The notes: a model not told the origin generated them from the letters alone. A stretch of DNA of 64,000 nt from an uncultured Collinsella sp. (GCA_959020715.1 CAUESV010000003.1:124001-188000), one strand, 5' to 3'; numbered from the stretch's first letter, positions 32,511 through 44,552 are shown. Translations and numbers: made by a program.

Positions 32511-35138
32511 CTACTCGGCGTCGGGAACCTCATAGGTGGCCGCCGGCGTGTTGTCGCACACGACGGTAAAGCCGCCGTCCTTGCCGGCATCGACCGTCAC
32601 CTGATCGCCCTCGCGCACCGTGCCGTCGATGATGGCGGCGGCGATGGCGTCCACGACCTCGCGCTGGACCAGGCGCTTGAGCGGACGGGCACCGAACACG
32701 GGGTCCAGGCCACCCACGGCGAGCATCTGCTTGGCCGCCGGGGTGATGGCAAGCGTCATGCGCTCCTTGGCCAAGCGTGCGCGAACGTCGGCAAGCTGGA
32801 TGTCGACAATCTTCTCGATCTGCGCCATGCCGAGCGGATGGAACACCACGATATCGTCGATACGGTTGAGGAACTCGGGGCGGAAGGTCTGAGCCATGGC
32901 GGCGTCGACCTGATGGCGCATCTCCTCCTCGTCCTTACCGGACAGATCGGCGATGGCCTTGGAGCCCACGTTGGACGTCATGATGATAATCGTGTTCTTG
33001 AAGGACACCTGGCGACCCTGGCCATCGGTCAGACGGCCGTCGTCGAGCACCTGCAGCAGCACGTTGAAGACATCTGGATGGGCCTTCTCCATCTCGTCGA
33101 GCAAGATCACGGAGTACGGACGACGGCGCACGGCCTCAGTGAGCTGGCCGCCCTCGTCGTAACCCACGTATCCCGGGGGCGCACCGATCAGACGCTGGAC
33201 GCTGAACTTCTCCATGTACTCGGACATGTCGATACGCACGAGCGCGCGCTCGTCGTCGAACAGGCACTCGGCAAGTGCCTTGGCGAGCTCGGTCTTGCCC
33301 ACGCCGGTGGGGCCCAGGAAGAAGAAGCTGCCGATGGGCTTGTCCGGATCGGAGAGGCCCGCACGGCTGCGGCGCACAGCCGCGGCGACGGCGGAGACGG
33401 CCTCGTCCTGGCCGATGACGCGCTTATGCAGCTCACCCTCCAGGCCCTTCAGCTTGTCGAGCTCGCCCTGCATCATCTTGGACACGGGCACGCCGGTCCA
33501 GGCACTCACGACCTCGGCGATCTCATCGGAGGTCACCTGCTCGTTGAGACCCTCGCCGTCCTTCTGCTTTTGTGCCTCGAGCGCAGCCTCGGAATCCTGA
33601 ATCTGCTGCTGCAGACCCGGAATCACGGAGTAGCGCAGCTCGGACGCACGGCCCAGGTCGCCGTTGCGCGTTGCGCGCTCCTCCTCGCTCTTGGCCTCGT
33701 CGAGCTGACCCTTAAGCTCCTGCACGTGGTCGATGGCGTTCTTCTGGTTGAGCCAGCCGGCCTTTTGCACGTTGAGCTTTTCTTGGACCTCGGCAATCTC
33801 TTGGCGTAGGGCCTCCAGACGCTCCTTGGAGGCGTCGTCGGTCTCCTTCATGAGCGCCTGTTCCTCAATCTGCAGCTGGGTGAGCTGACGCGTGGTGGCG
33901 TCGATCTCGACCGGCATGCTGTCGAGCTCCATGCGCAGGCGGCTTGCGGCCTCATCGACCAGGTCGATGGCCTTGTCGGGCAGGAAGCGGTCGGCGATGT
34001 AGCGATCGGAGAGGTCGGCAGCTGCCACGAGCGCGTTATCGGTGATGTGCACGCCGTGGAAGATCTCGTACTTCTCCTTGAGGCCACGCAGGATCGAGAT
34101 AGTGTCCTCGACGGTAGGCTCGCTCACCATAACGGTCTGGAAACGACGGGCGAGCGCCGCGTCCTTCTCGATGTACTTGCGATACTCGTCGAGCGTGGTC
34201 GCGCCGATCGCGTGCAAGTCGCCACGGGCAAGCGCCGGCTTGAGGATGTTGCCGGCGTCCATGGAGCCCTCGGTGGCACCAGCGCCCACGATGGTGTGGA
34301 GCTCATCGATGAACAGGATGACCTTGCCTTCGGACTTCTGTACCTCCTTGAGCACAGCCTTCAAGCGGTCCTCGAACTCGCCGCGGTACTTAGCGCCGGC
34401 GACCAGCGCGCTCATGTCGAGCTCGATAAGGTCGCGGTCGCGCAGGGTACTCGGCACGTCGCCGGCCACGATACGCTGGGCGATGCCCTCGACGATGGCC
34501 GTCTTGCCGACACCCGGCTCGCCGATGAGCACGGGGTTGTTCTTGGTGCGGCGGGACAGGACCTGAATGGTGCGACGGATCTCGTCGGTACGGCCAATGA
34601 CCGGGTCGAGCTTGCCGGCGCGGGCAAGGTCGCAGATATTGCGGCCGTACTGTTCCAGCGCCTCAAACTGGGTCTTGTCCTCGGCGGACGTCACGCGGTC
34701 ATCGCCGCGCAGCTCCTCGTAGACCTGCTCGATGCGCTCCTTGGTGACGCCGGCGTCGCGCAGCACGCGGCCCGCCTCGCCCTTGTCCTCGGCAAGCGCC
34801 ATCAGCAGATGCTCGGTCACCACAAAGCTGTCGCCCATCTTGGTAGCCTTCTTCTCGGCCTTCTCGATGACGCGAACGAGCTCGTTGGACAGGCCCATCT
34901 GCTGGCCCTCGCCCGAAACCTTGGGCGCGCGGTCGATGGCGTCCTGTGTGGAGCGTGCGAGCTGAGCTGGATCGGCACCGATGCGCTCGATAATCACGGA
35001 GATATTGCGCTCGCCGGCACCGAGCAGGGCAGACAGCAGGTGAATCGGCTCCACCGCGCCGGCCTGCGCATCGGCAGCCGCGCTCATGGCGGTCTGCAGC
35101 GCCTCGCGCGACGTCATAGCTAGCTTATCGATTCTCAT
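32511..35138 (-). CDS. clpB: ATP-dependent disaggregase ClpB
   Basis: 875 aa, usual family length. The N-terminal double Clp repeat (1-150) is followed by AAA domain 1 with Walker A GEPGVGKT near 206-213, the coiled-coil M domain at about 405-530, and AAA domain 2 with Walker A GPTGVGKT near 607-614, then the C-terminal domain. ClpB works with DnaK, DnaJ and GrpE to resolve protein aggregates. A candidate HspR operator identical in plan to the one before dnaK lies about 95 bp upstream. Confidence 0.97.
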   Translation of the reverse strand: MRIDKLAMTSREALQTAMSAAADAQAGAVEPIHLLSALLGAGERNISVIIERIGADPAQLARSTQDAIDRAPKVSGEGQQMGLSNELVRVIEKAEKKATKMGDSFVVTEHLLMALAEDKGEAGRVLRDAGVTKERIEQVYEELRGDDRVTSAEDKTQFEALEQYGRNICDLARAGKLDPVIGRTDEIRRTIQVLSRRTKNNPVLIGEPGVGKTAIVEGIAQRIVAGDVPSTLRDRDLIELDMSALVAGAKYRGEFEDRLKAVLKEVQKSEGKVILFIDELHTIVGAGATEGSMDAGNILKPALARGDLHAIGATTLDEYRKYIEKDAALARRFQTVMVSEPTVEDTISILRGLKEKYEIFHGVHITDNALVAAADLSDRYIADRFLPDKAIDLVDEAASRLRMELDSMPVEIDATTRQLTQLQIEEQALMKETDDASKERLEALRQEIAEVQEKLNVQKAGWLNQKNAIDHVQELKGQLDEAKSEEERATRNGDLGRASELRYSVIPGLQQQIQDSEAALEAQKQKDGEGLNEQVTSDEIAEVVSAWTGVPVSKMMQGELDKLKGLEGELHKRVIGQDEAVSAVAAAVRRSRAGLSDPDKPIGSFFFLGPTGVGKTELAKALAECLFDDERALVRIDMSEYMEKFSVQRLIGAPPGYVGYDEGGQLTEAVRRRPYSVILLDEMEKAHPDVFNVLLQVLDDGRLTDGQGRQVSFKNTIIIMTSNVGSKAIADLSGKDEEEMRHQVDAAMAQTFRPEFLNRIDDIVVFHPLGMAQIEKIVDIQLADVRARLAKERMTLAITPAAKQMLAVGGLDPVFGARPLKRLVQREVVDAIAAAIIDGTVREGDQVTVDAGKDGGFTVVCDNTPAATYEVPDAE

Positions 35139-35230
35139 GGAATCACCTCTCTTGGGGCGGCCGCCCTACGGGGCGGCTTCACGTTGTTCGAGAAGTATTG
35201 TTGCCAGCTTTGTGCGATCTTATACACAAA

Positions 35231-35251
35231 TCTAAGTCTCTATATATAAGA
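35231..35251 (-). promoter_or_regulatory. Candidate HspR operator of clpB
   Basis: On the minus strand TCTTATA-N7-ACTTAGA, the same 7-7-7 plan as before dnaK (44391-44411), extended by AAA/TTT on the flanks. The spacing equals the known HAIR element (CTTGAGT-N7-ACTCAAG) but the half-sites are AT-rich variants. A -10-like TATAAG follows 8 bases downstream, so the site covers the -35 region. Confidence 0.65.
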
Positions 35252-35316
35252 TTTTCTGAGTGATTGAGAGATAGGGAACAGGCGTGCTCACCAGCCGCGG
35301 CCTCGTCCCCTTACTA

Positions 35317-35532
35317 TCTCAATCTGTAACATCTAGCGGCTGTTTATGGCTCTAGATGTTACAGATCGAGATGAAATGACCAGCGGCACCCGTTTATCTA
35401 AATCTGTAACATCTAGTCAGCAAATAGAGCTCTATCTGTTACAAATCGAGACGAACAGAAAACACCCGGATCAAAAATCTAAATCTGTAACACCAGGCCC
35501 ACTTTTATCGGCCAGGATGTTACAGATCGAGA
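35317..35532. repeat. Tandem array of three 55-bp palindromes
   Basis: Units 35317-35371, 35397-35451 and 35478-35532 are each exactly 55 bp, with spacers of 25 and 26 bp. Arms read TCT(C/A)AATCTGTAACATCTAG and the reverse complement ending TCGAGA. Unit 3 replaces ATCTAG by ACCAGG on the left and CTAGAT by CCAGGAT on the right, which keeps the pairing. Related in layout but not in sequence to the 46-bp family. Confidence 0.8.
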
Positions 35533-35543
35533 CAGACCGAAAA

Positions 35544-35576
35544 CCACCACAAAGAGGACAGGCGCCTTTGTGGTGG
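35544..35576. repeat. GGAC-core palindrome (CCACCACAAAG type)
   Basis: CCACCACAAAG at 35544-35554 pairs with CTTTGTGGTGG at 35566-35576; the loop contains AGGACAGG. It lies at the 3' end of the next gene on the minus strand. Same type as 36348-36380 and 37216-37248. Confidence 0.7.
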
Positions 35577-35585
35577 TCGCGGTCT

Positions 35586-36257
35586 CTACTCCTTCGCCGA
35601 ACCCGTACTTCCCGATTCGACGGTCCAGGGCATCTCATCCTCGAACAGCCATGTACGGGCAGACCCACTATCGCGTGCAGTCTGCGGGTCAGGCAAGCAG
35701 GTCTGTTTATAGGCATCTTGGATACACTGACCCATAAAATCGTTGAGCTCGGTCTGGTCGCCCTCCATGACATAGGCGACATCGCCGTCCATGATGTAGA
35801 TGCCCGGACCCTCATTGCCCTCGTAGCCCGGATCGTACGAGACATCACATAACTTTGCGCCGTTTGCAGTGTCCAGCTCGATGGAAGAGTGGCATCCGCC
35901 AACCATGTCGTTCGCTTTTGCCCGATAGGACGCATATCCATACCAGCGCTTAAAGGTTTTGCCCTTGAGCAGCTCGGACGCCCTGTCGATCAGACTAGAA
36001 TCCGTGGTATAGCGCATAGCCCCAAGCTGAATATGTGGATAATTACTAATGCCCAGCGCAGCCGGTTGCTCATCAAAATCAACGGTGATGGTCTCAGGCT
36101 TGTCGTCGCCGGTCAGAAGTTCGACAGATTGAGTCACAGGCTTGACCACCGGCTCCGTCACCGCAGCAGGTAGAAATGCCATACCGACAGCGCCCGCGCC
36201 AACCACGGTGATCGCAAGCGCCAAAACAATCAACCCAATACGGGCAGGACTCCTCAC
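35586..36257 (-). CDS. Exported protein of unknown function
   Basis: 223 aa if it starts at GTG 36257, which has GAGG 9 bases upstream; a longer form from GTG 36296 is possible. A hydrophobic N-terminal segment follows a few basic residues and ends in an Ala-rich stretch, so it is a signal peptide or anchor. The exported part has cysteines near GGCHSS, KLCDVSY, GQCIQD and QTCLPD, which could form disulfides. No family recognised. It is flanked on both sides by CCACCACAAAGG palindromes. Confidence 0.65.
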   Translation of the reverse strand: MRSPARIGLIVLALAITVVGAGAVGMAFLPAAVTEPVVKPVTQSVELLTGDDKPETITVDFDEQPAALGISNYPHIQLGAMRYTTDSSLIDRASELLKGKTFKRWYGYASYRAKANDMVGGCHSSIELDTANGAKLCDVSYDPGYEGNEGPGIYIMDGDVAYVMEGDQTELNDFMGQCIQDAYKQTCLPDPQTARDSGSARTWLFEDEMPWTVESGSTGSAKE

Positions 36258-36347
36258 AGCAAAGCACCTCACAATGCAAGCCTTCGCCACCTGCACTAAT
36301 AATATCGCCAGCCAGCACTATTACCAAAAGAAGCCGCGCGCTCCTCA

Positions 36348-36380
36348 CCACCACAAAGGGGACAGGCACCTTTGTGGTGG
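36348..36380. repeat. GGGAC-core palindrome (CCACCACAAAGG type)
   Basis: CCACCACAAAGG at 36348-36359 pairs perfectly with 36369-36380; the loop is GGACAGGCA. Between two divergent exported-protein genes. Confidence 0.8.
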
Positions 36381-36491
36381 TTTTCGACGTTAACGGTCGA
36401 CCATCTCGCGCCATGAGATTAAACTTGAATTGTTCTCTGAACATATCCATTTCTGCCTATCCTCAACAGATCTTTGTCTCGAGGAGCGCAT

Positions 36492-37160
36492 ATGAAGCCG
36501 CCTCATTCCACCGGTCGCAACGTCATCGCCATTCTCGCCATACCCATCGTGATGCTCTTCCTTATCGCCATCACGCCCTTTTCCCTTGGTATCGCCTCGC
36601 CCTTCGATTTATGCGGAATGGTCGACGCCGGCTCGCGTGCCACCTCGCTCTCCTTTATCTGTCGCGGCGTGTTCTACGAAGATGGAATTCCCACCGGAAT
36701 TTGGCGGTCAAAGTTACCGCTGCTCGGAACGATTGATGGATGCTTCCCCCATTTCAGCCTTGAACCTCAGACGATGAATTATTTGATCGACGACCAGCCC
36801 CTCGACTCCATCACCCTCGCCTACGACTACGCACCAAACACCGATGAGCGCCACATGAACCAAGTCCTCGACAAGATGCTTGGACAGTGCGGGCTCACCG
36901 AGGAGGCCGGTCGAACCATCTATAGCAACCAGAAATTAAAGCGAACAGAACTCCGCCGTGTCGGAAAAATCAAAGGGCGAAACGGGGCCGCCTACTGGGA
37001 TGCCTGGGCAACACGCGACAAGGGCGAATTCGGACACAGCACCTATATGGTCACCGTCTACACCAGAGACGGAATCAAGGACAATGTTGACGATTTCGCG
37101 TCATCCAAACTCGGCATCCCCAAAACAACCAAACCCGCCAGCCCGGACGAAATCCTGTAG
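36492..37160 (+). CDS. Exported protein of unknown function
   Basis: 222 aa from ATG 36492 with AGGAG upstream; an earlier TTG at 36474 lies before that site. Residues about 12-40 are hydrophobic after a short basic tail: a signal peptide or anchor. The exported part has Cys residues near residues 40, 58 and 87 and a helical middle region. I do not recognise the family. Divergent from another unknown exported protein, with a GGGAC palindrome between the starts and another after its stop. Confidence 0.65.
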   Translation: MKPPHSTGRNVIAILAIPIVMLFLIAITPFSLGIASPFDLCGMVDAGSRATSLSFICRGVFYEDGIPTGIWRSKLPLLGTIDGCFPHFSLEPQTMNYLIDDQPLDSITLAYDYAPNTDERHMNQVLDKMLGQCGLTEEAGRTIYSNQKLKRTELRRVGKIKGRNGAAYWDAWATRDKGEFGHSTYMVTVYTRDGIKDNVDDFASSKLGIPKTTKPASPDEIL

Positions 37161-37215
37161 AGGCATTCATTGAAATGTCGCTCAACCCGAACGGCGACAT
37201 CGAGCTCGCTCCCCA

Positions 37216-37248
37216 CCACCACAAAGGTGCCTGTCCCTTTTGTGGTGG
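37216..37248. repeat. GGGAC-core palindrome, inverted orientation
   Basis: CCACCACAAAGG pairs with CCTTTTGTGGTGG (one extra T). The loop reads TGCCTGTCC, the complement of the GGACAGGCA loop at 36360-36368, so this copy is turned round. Confidence 0.75.
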
Positions 37249-37254
37249 TTTTCG

Positions 37255-37289
37255 ACAAAAAGAAGCCGCCCCAATAAAAAGAGGCGGCA
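37255..37289 (-). terminator. Rho-independent terminator
   Basis: On the minus strand GCCGCC-loop-GGCGGC followed by TTCTTTTTG. It would end transcription of the hydratase gene after the larger palindrome at 37347-37418. Confidence 0.6.
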
Positions 37290-37346
37290 TCAAGTAAGTC
37301 TATTTATTAGCGTCCCTCAAGACCCAACGAGAACGCAGCAATGTGG

Positions 37347-37418
37347 CCCGGGGCTTACCCTTTCCCGAACGCGACCCTCGCGAAGCGCGTGAGCGGGCGG
37401 GAAAGGGTAAACCCCGGG
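37347..37418. other. Long inverted repeat after the hydratase gene
   Basis: 21-base arms (37347-37367 with 37398-37418, one mismatch) share CCCGGGG, TTACCCTTTCCCG and their complements. The GC-rich interior can form a second hairpin. It lies 16 bp after the hydratase stop, so it is probably a 3' stabilising or terminating structure. Confidence 0.6.
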
Positions 37419-37434
37419 CGGACAATTAAGTGAG

Positions 37435-39735
37435 TTACTCGGCAGCGGCCTTGAACTTGTTGTAGTTGATCAGACAGCCGGCCTTGACGATGGCACGCTC
37501 CTCTGCCGTCATATCGGCAATGTAGAGCTCAATCTGCTCGACCGCACCGTCGGCGCGCACCACGTAGGCGGCGATGTCCTTTAGGTCGCCATCGAGCGCA
37601 GCACGGATACCCGGCACAAAGACGTAATCGCCCACCTCAAAGTTGGGCTCTGCCTCCATCTGGAAGGGCACCATGCCCCAGTTCATAACGTTGGAGCGAT
37701 AACGCTTGGTGGCGTACTCGTGGACGATGTTGGCCAGGCCGCCGATGACGCGCTGGCAGCTCGCCGCCTGCTCGCGGGCGCTGCCGTCACCGGGCTTCTT
37801 GGCGTAAATCATGGAACCGAACTCGGTCGCCTTGGCATCTGCCGCGACACCCGCGCCGGCCAGTGCCTCAAACACACCGGCAAGCTCGGCATCGAGCGCG
37901 GCCAGGTCGCCCTCAGACTCACCGGCAACGCGGCGCTTCTCCACCGCGTCGACCTCCTTGGAGCGGCCCACGTAGGCAGGGTCGCGGCGGCTCAGTGTAA
38001 ACTCGGCCAGGCCCAGCGGGTTGGAGCGGAAGGAGCTTGTCTCGCCCGAGGGAATGAGCTCGTCGGTCGTGGTGACGGGGTCCATGATCTTGGAGCACAC
38101 CTTGAGCAGGATATCGTCGCCGAGCGGCTCCATCGCGGGCCACGGCTTGATGTTGGGGCCCTCGACCAGCTCATCTGCGGGCTCGGCCTTGCCAAAGCCC
38201 CAGTACACGCGCTTTTTGTACGGCGCGTCGTCAAAGGTGTACTCGCAGGCCTCATCCCAAGTGTCCTCGGGCAGATCGGTCGCCGGGGTGAGCACGCCGC
38301 CGTTGGCCGCGGTCGCCGCAATGGAGCGGGCGTCCATCAGGGCCACGGCGCTCAGCTGGCCGTTGCCCGGCTTGGAACCCTCGCGGTTGGGGAAGTTGCG
38401 CGTAGTGTGGCGGATCGAAAGGCCGTTGTTGGCAGGCGTGTCGCCGGCGCCAAAGCACGGACCGCAGAACGCCGTGCGCACGATTGCGCCGGCCTCCATA
38501 AGGTCGTAGATGTAGCCGCGGCGTGTAAGCTCGAGCGCCACGGGCTGGCTCGTGGGATAGACCGACAGCGAGAACTCGCCGCAGCCGGTGTTGGCGCCCT
38601 TGAGCACGCGGGCAGCCTGGACCACGGAGTCGTAGTTGCCGCCCGAGCAGCCGGCGATAACGCCCTGCTGCACGTGCAGCTTGCCGTCGACGATCTTGTC
38701 GAGCAGGCTAAAGTGCGTCTTGCCCTCGCCGATCTTGGCGGCCTCGAGCTCCACCTCGTGGAGGATGTCCTCGAGGCTCTCGTTGAGCTCGTCGATCTCA
38801 AAGCCGTTGGAAGGATGGAACGGCAGCGCGATCATGGGCTTGATGCTCGACAGATCGACCTCGACGCAGCCGTCGTAGTAGGCAACATCGGCGGGCTTGA
38901 GCTCGCGGTAGTCGTCGCCGCGGCCGTGCATGGTCAGGAATGCGCGCGTGTCCTCGTCGGTGGCCCAGATGCTCGACAGGCAGGTAGTCTCGGTGGTCAT
39001 GACGTCGACGCCGTTGCGGTAGTCGGTCGTCATGCTCGCGATACCGGGGCCCACGAACTCCATGACCTTGTTCTTAACGTAACCCTTGGCAAAGACGGCA
39101 CGGATGATGGCGAGCGCCACGTCGTGCGGGCCGACGCCGGGGCGCGGGGCGCCCGTGAGGTAGATGGCGACGACGCCGGGATAGGCGACATCGTAGGTGT
39201 CGCGCAGCAGCTGCTTTGCCAGCTCGCCACCGCCCTCGCCCACGGCCATGGTGCCCAGGGCGCCGTAGCGGGTATGTGAGTCGGAACCCAGGATCATCTT
39301 GCCGCAGCCGGCGAAGTTCTCGCGCATAAAGGAGTGGATGACCGCGATGTGCGGCGGGACGAAGATGCCGCCGTACTTCTTGGCCGCGGAAAGGCCAAAG
39401 ACGTGGTCGTCCTCGTTGATGGTGCCGCCCACGGCGCACAGCGAGTTATGGCAGTTGGTAAGCACGTAAGGCAGCGGGAACTGCTCCATGCCCGAGGCGC
39501 GCGCCGTCTGGATGATGCCGACAAAGGTGATGTCGTGGCTCGCCATGGCGTCGAAGCGAATCTTGAGCGCCTCGGGGTCGCCGGACGTATTGTGTGCCTG
39601 AAGGATCGAATACGCGATGGTGCCACGCTTGGCATCCTCGGGCGTCTGCGTAATACCGCGCTCAGCAGCCTCGGCCGCAGGCACAACCTCGCTGCCGTTA
39701 CGCAGGTAGATGCCGTCCTCGTACAGCTTGACCAT
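37435..39735 (-). CDS. Aconitase-family hydratase
   Basis: 766 aa from ATG 39735, which has GGGAGA upstream; an in-frame ATG at 39855 lacks a ribosome binding site. It belongs to the aconitase superfamily: [14 protein letters not shown] region, the cluster cysteines in GCSGGNY and [14 protein letters not shown], and a C-terminal swivel domain. The overall layout is closer to the YbhJ-like hydratases of anaerobes than to canonical AcnA, so the exact substrate (citrate/isocitrate or another hydroxyacid) is open. It is a lone transcription unit; no citrate synthase or isocitrate dehydrogenase is nearby. Confidence 0.88.
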   Translation of the reverse strand: MVKLYEDGIYLRNGSEVVPAAEAAERGITQTPEDAKRGTIAYSILQAHNTSGDPEALKIRFDAMASHDITFVGIIQTARASGMEQFPLPYVLTNCHNSLCAVGGTINEDDHVFGLSAAKKYGGIFVPPHIAVIHSFMRENFAGCGKMILGSDSHTRYGALGTMAVGEGGGELAKQLLRDTYDVAYPGVVAIYLTGAPRPGVGPHDVALAIIRAVFAKGYVKNKVMEFVGPGIASMTTDYRNGVDVMTTETTCLSSIWATDEDTRAFLTMHGRGDDYRELKPADVAYYDGCVEVDLSSIKPMIALPFHPSNGFEIDELNESLEDILHEVELEAAKIGEGKTHFSLLDKIVDGKLHVQQGVIAGCSGGNYDSVVQAARVLKGANTGCGEFSLSVYPTSQPVALELTRRGYIYDLMEAGAIVRTAFCGPCFGAGDTPANNGLSIRHTTRNFPNREGSKPGNGQLSAVALMDARSIAATAANGGVLTPATDLPEDTWDEACEYTFDDAPYKKRVYWGFGKAEPADELVEGPNIKPWPAMEPLGDDILLKVCSKIMDPVTTTDELIPSGETSSFRSNPLGLAEFTLSRRDPAYVGRSKEVDAVEKRRVAGESEGDLAALDAELAGVFEALAGAGVAADAKATEFGSMIYAKKPGDGSAREQAASCQRVIGGLANIVHEYATKRYRSNVMNWGMVPFQMEAEPNFEVGDYVFVPGIRAALDGDLKDIAAYVVRADGAVEQIELYIADMTAEERAIVKAGCLINYNKFKAAAE

Positions 39736-39879
39736 ACCGTCTCCCACTCTGCCCAAAAGATTTGGGCGCATAGCATACATTCGTTCAATATCGTGCCATA
39801 GAACGGTTGCGAGTGGGTTACGAATCTGCGCGTTCACTTTATCTCGGTAAAGCATAAGGCGAGCTTAGCGCAGGGTAGT

Positions 39880-39954
39880 CATTGGGGACGTTCTTAAACG
39901 ACTAGTCAAACAAGAACGTCCCCAACGACTACTCATTTAAGTCTGTCCCCAATG
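39880..39954. repeat. GGGAC-core palindrome, nested
   Basis: The outer CATTGGGGAC (39880-39889) pairs with GTCCCCAATG (39945-39954). Inside it TTGGGGACGTTCTT (39882-39895) pairs perfectly with 39912-39925. The arms also match 24932-25005. It lies just after the hspR stop on the minus strand, so it may terminate the chaperone operon. Confidence 0.8.
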
Positions 39955-39977
39955 AGTGCCCGGCAGCGCCGGCGTAA

Positions 39978-40394
39978 CTATAAGTCGCCGCCCGTGCCCA
40001 GCAGCTTGCGCATGACTTGCTCGGGGTTGACTGAGCCGTCGCGCGGGGCCAGGGCGGTGATCTTCTTCTGCATCTTGTACTCGTGCAGCTCGTCCTCGAG
40101 CTGGCGCACGCGGGCGCGGAGCTTCTCGTTCTCGCGCTCGCGCTCCTCGGCACGCTCCTTCATATCGAGGATGCGCACCACGCCGGCAAGGTTGATGCCC
40201 TCGTCGGTCAGCTGGTTGATGAGCTCCAGGCGCTCGATATCGGCACGCGAATACAGACGCGTGTTGCCGCCCGAACGTTGGGGGTTCACCAGGCCCTTGG
40301 ACTCGTAGACGCGCAGAGTCTGCGGATGCATGCCGGTCAACTCGGCCGCCACGCTGATCATGTACAGCGGTTTATTCCTATTGTCCTCGGCCAT
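39978..40394 (-). CDS. hspR: Heat shock repressor HspR
   Basis: 138 aa. MerR-type HTH at about residues 10-80 (MISVAAELTGMHPQTLRVYE is the characteristic start of HspR), followed by a coiled coil at about 80-112. HspR represses chaperone operons by binding HAIR inverted repeats with DnaK as co-repressor. It is the last gene of dnaK-grpE-dnaJ-hspR, as in Streptomyces and Mycobacterium. Matching 21-bp sites before dnaK and clpB make both operons its probable targets. Confidence 0.95.
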   Translation of the reverse strand: MAEDNRNKPLYMISVAAELTGMHPQTLRVYESKGLVNPQRSGGNTRLYSRADIERLELINQLTDEGINLAGVVRILDMKERAEERERENEKLRARVRQLEDELHEYKMQKKITALAPRDGSVNPEQVMRKLLGTGGDL

Positions 40395-40466
40395 GCTACC
40401 TGACCCCTTTCCGTCTCGTTATCGTCCATCATAAGCCCGCGGGCGCGGGTGTGCGCCACGACCGCC

Positions 40467-41432
40467 CTAGTACGTCGCCTTGTAACGGTTGACCTTCTCG
40501 CGATAATCGCGCGTGTCGGCCTCGCGCAGCTTGGTCATGGCATCGCGCTCGTCATCGGATAGGTTCGTGGGGACCTGCACCTTGATCTCGACGAGCAGCG
40601 CGCCTGTACGGCCACGGTGCTTAACGTCGGGCGCCCCCATTTCCTTAAAGCGGAACTTCTTGCCCGTCTGGGTACCCGCGGGCACCTTCAGACGAACCGT
40701 CGCACCACCGGGCGTCGGCACGTCCACCGTGCAGCCGAGCGCCGCCTCATAGACCGAGACCGGTACCTCCATGGTCACGTCGGCACCTTTACGCTTAAAC
40801 AGCGGATGCTCCTCCACGTGCGTGGTCACGACCAGGTCGCCGCGCTCGCCGCCGGCAACGCCATACTCGCCGCGACGTTTGTAACGCAGCTTGCCGCCGT
40901 CGACCGCACCCGCAGGCACCGAGACCGTGATGGTCTGCTGCTCGCCCGTCGAGGGAATGCGGTAGGTGACCTTGTGCGTCACGCCGCGAAACGCGTCCTC
41001 GGCCGTCACATCGACGGTCAGCGACAGGTCGCCGCCCTTGCGCGCGCGGCTGCGACCCGCGCCGGCACCGGCAGCACCCGCAGCCCCGGCAAAGCCCGAG
41101 CCCCAATCGCTACCCCAAGCGCCGTTGCCGCTAAAGATGCTGTCGAAGATGTCGCCCCAGCCGCTGGCGCCCGCGCCGGCACCGTAGCCGCCGCCATACG
41201 CGCCGCCTGCGCCCGGCATGCCGCCGAACATGAGCATCTGGTCGTACTCTTTGCGCTTCTTCTCGTCCGAAAGCGTCTCGTAGGCCTCGCTAATCTCCTT
41301 GAACTTAGCCTCGTCGCCGCCGGCATCGGGGTGATATTTTTGCGCGAGCTTGCGAAACGCGCTCTTGATCTCTTTGTCGGAGGCGCTCTTGGATACGCCC
41401 AGGATGTCATAGAAGGTTTTGCCTGCAGCCAT
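40467..41432 (-). CDS. dnaJ: DnaJ-type co-chaperone without zinc finger
   Basis: 321 aa from ATG 41432 with GGAG upstream. J domain at residues 5-72 with HPD at 34-36, a Gly/Phe/Tyr-rich linker (about 80-140), then two beta-sandwich substrate domains. The CxxCxGxG zinc repeats of class A DnaJ are absent, so this is a class B (CbpA/DnaJ2) protein. It stimulates DnaK ATPase and presents unfolded clients. Third gene of the HspR operon. Confidence 0.94.
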   Translation of the reverse strand: MAAGKTFYDILGVSKSASDKEIKSAFRKLAQKYHPDAGGDEAKFKEISEAYETLSDEKKRKEYDQMLMFGGMPGAGGAYGGGYGAGAGASGWGDIFDSIFSGNGAWGSDWGSGFAGAAGAAGAGAGRSRARKGGDLSLTVDVTAEDAFRGVTHKVTYRIPSTGEQQTITVSVPAGAVDGGKLRYKRRGEYGVAGGERGDLVVTTHVEEHPLFKRKGADVTMEVPVSVYEAALGCTVDVPTPGGATVRLKVPAGTQTGKKFRFKEMGAPDVKHRGRTGALLVEIKVQVPTNLSDDERDAMTKLREADTRDYREKVNRYKATY

Positions 41433-41505
41433 CGTAGCTCCTCTCCTGTTACGTCCGCCGTCCATGCAGACGACGGCCCATGCTTTCATATGGCACTAGG
41501 CCAGA

Positions 41506-41535
41506 AAGGGCCCCGGGTGTTGCCCCGGGGCCCTT
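41506..41535. other. Intercistronic hairpin between grpE and dnaJ
   Basis: A 12-bp perfect stem (AAGGGCCCCGGG with 41524-41535) with a six-base loop, 6 bp after the grpE stop. Only a weak T run follows on the minus strand, so partial termination or mRNA processing within the chaperone operon is more likely than full termination. Confidence 0.55.
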
Positions 41536-41540
41536 CTCAA

Positions 41541-42383
41541 TTACTCCTCGGTGCTCTCGGCCGTATCGGCCGTAGCATCCTCGGGCGCCGCTTCGGGCTC
41601 CGGTGCGGGGCGCTTCTCGCCACCGTAGGTCACCGTCACCATGGCGGAACGCAGGATACGATCCGCCATGCGGTAGCCCTTCTGGTACACGTCGTTGACG
41701 GTCTCGTCGTACTGCGATGCGTCCTCGACGCGGCCTACAGCCTGGTGCTCGAGCGGATCGAACGCCTCGCCCTTGGGGTCGATGGGTTCAACGCCCTCGT
41801 GCGCAAACACGTCGAGCAGCTTGGCATGAACCGCGTCAACGCCGTCGACGAACTGCTTAAAGTCGTCGGAAAGCTCCTGGCTGCGGGCATGGTCGATCGC
41901 GCGCTCGATATCGTCGACCACCGGCAGCAGCGCAGTGACGAGCTTCTCGGTCGCGCGCTCGCGCTCGGCGATACGCTCGTTGGCGGTGCGGCGACGGAAG
42001 TTCTCCCAGTCGGCCTGCAGACGGGCGGTGCGCTCGGTGGCGTCCTTCGCCTTGTCCTCGGCGGCCTTCTGAGCCTCTGCCGCAGCATCGAGCTCATTGC
42101 GCACGTCGGCAAGTTCCTTTTGGGCCTGCTCGAACTTAAGCTTAAAGTCGTTGTCGGCGGCTTCCTCACCGGCGCGGATAGCGGCTTCCACCATCTCGTC
42201 CTCGGTCATCGTCGCCTCCTTGTTGGAATCCTCTACCTGGTTCTCGGCAGCCTCGGCGGCCTCGGCCTCGTTGGCCTCGGTATCGTCGACGGCTTCTACG
42301 GGAATCTTCACGTCCTTCTCCTCAGAGTCAACGGGGGCGGCGCCAGCGGCAGCCGCCTCCGTGCGAGCTTTACGGGCGGACAT
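41541..42383 (-). CDS. grpE: Nucleotide exchange factor GrpE
   Basis: 280 aa, longer than the usual ~200 because of ~75 acidic Ala/Glu-rich residues at the N-terminus and a similar short tail. A long coiled coil at about 75-150 (containing LQADWENFRRRTANE) leads into the beta-wing domain with the conserved GVDAVHAKLLDVFAHEGVE-like region and YQKGYRMADRILR near 240. It releases ADP from DnaK. It starts 3 bp after dnaK. Confidence 0.95.
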   Translation of the reverse strand: MSARKARTEAAAAGAAPVDSEEKDVKIPVEAVDDTEANEAEAAEAAENQVEDSNKEATMTEDEMVEAAIRAGEEAADNDFKLKFEQAQKELADVRNELDAAAEAQKAAEDKAKDATERTARLQADWENFRRRTANERIAERERATEKLVTALLPVVDDIERAIDHARSQELSDDFKQFVDGVDAVHAKLLDVFAHEGVEPIDPKGEAFDPLEHQAVGRVEDASQYDETVNDVYQKGYRMADRILRSAMVTVTYGGEKRPAPEPEAAPEDATADTAESTEE

Positions 42384-42385
42384 GA

Positions 42386-44278
<1,893 letters not shown>

Positions 44279-44390
44279 TAGAAATTCCCTCTCTCTTTTG
44301 CGTTCGCGCCGCCTCGACGGTCTGTCGCACGGCGCTTCGGCTTGTCTTTCAGGATGTAGTGTATCCCCTTATGGGCCGGAATATACAAAA

Positions 44391-44411
44391 TCTAAGTCAA
44401 TTCATATAAGA
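44391..44411 (-). promoter_or_regulatory. Candidate HspR operator of the dnaK operon
   Basis: Minus-strand TCTTATA-N7-ACTTAGA, with flanking AAA and TTT, 113 bp upstream of the dnaK ATG. The half-sites are identical to those before clpB (35231-35251) while the 7-base spacer differs, as expected for a protein-binding site. A -10-like TATATT follows at the same distance as at clpB. Confidence 0.7.
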
Positions 44412-44552
44412 TTTCTTATTGCTGAGAGTTTAGGTTCTTAAATGCGCAGGTAGACGCACTGTTTGAGTTCTCGGCAAATCTATCGAGATCTATGTAGAGA
44501 TGGCTGAGGTTTGGGTCCGGAGCCACACGGAGCGGTCTTGGGGCGACCCCGA

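Larger units (their letters stand above)
35139..35585. other. clpB promoter region and palindromic array
   Basis: A 447-bp intergenic region. Near clpB it holds the candidate HspR operator; further out are the three 55-bp palindromes at 35317-35532 and a GGGAC-type palindrome at 35544-35576. No gene is supported. Confidence 0.7.

Noticed and set aside
37435..39855. Hydratase start at the more distal ATG (39855)
   Set aside because: That ATG lacks a ribosome binding site, while ATG 39735 has GGGAGA at proper distance and begins a conserved-looking N-terminus.
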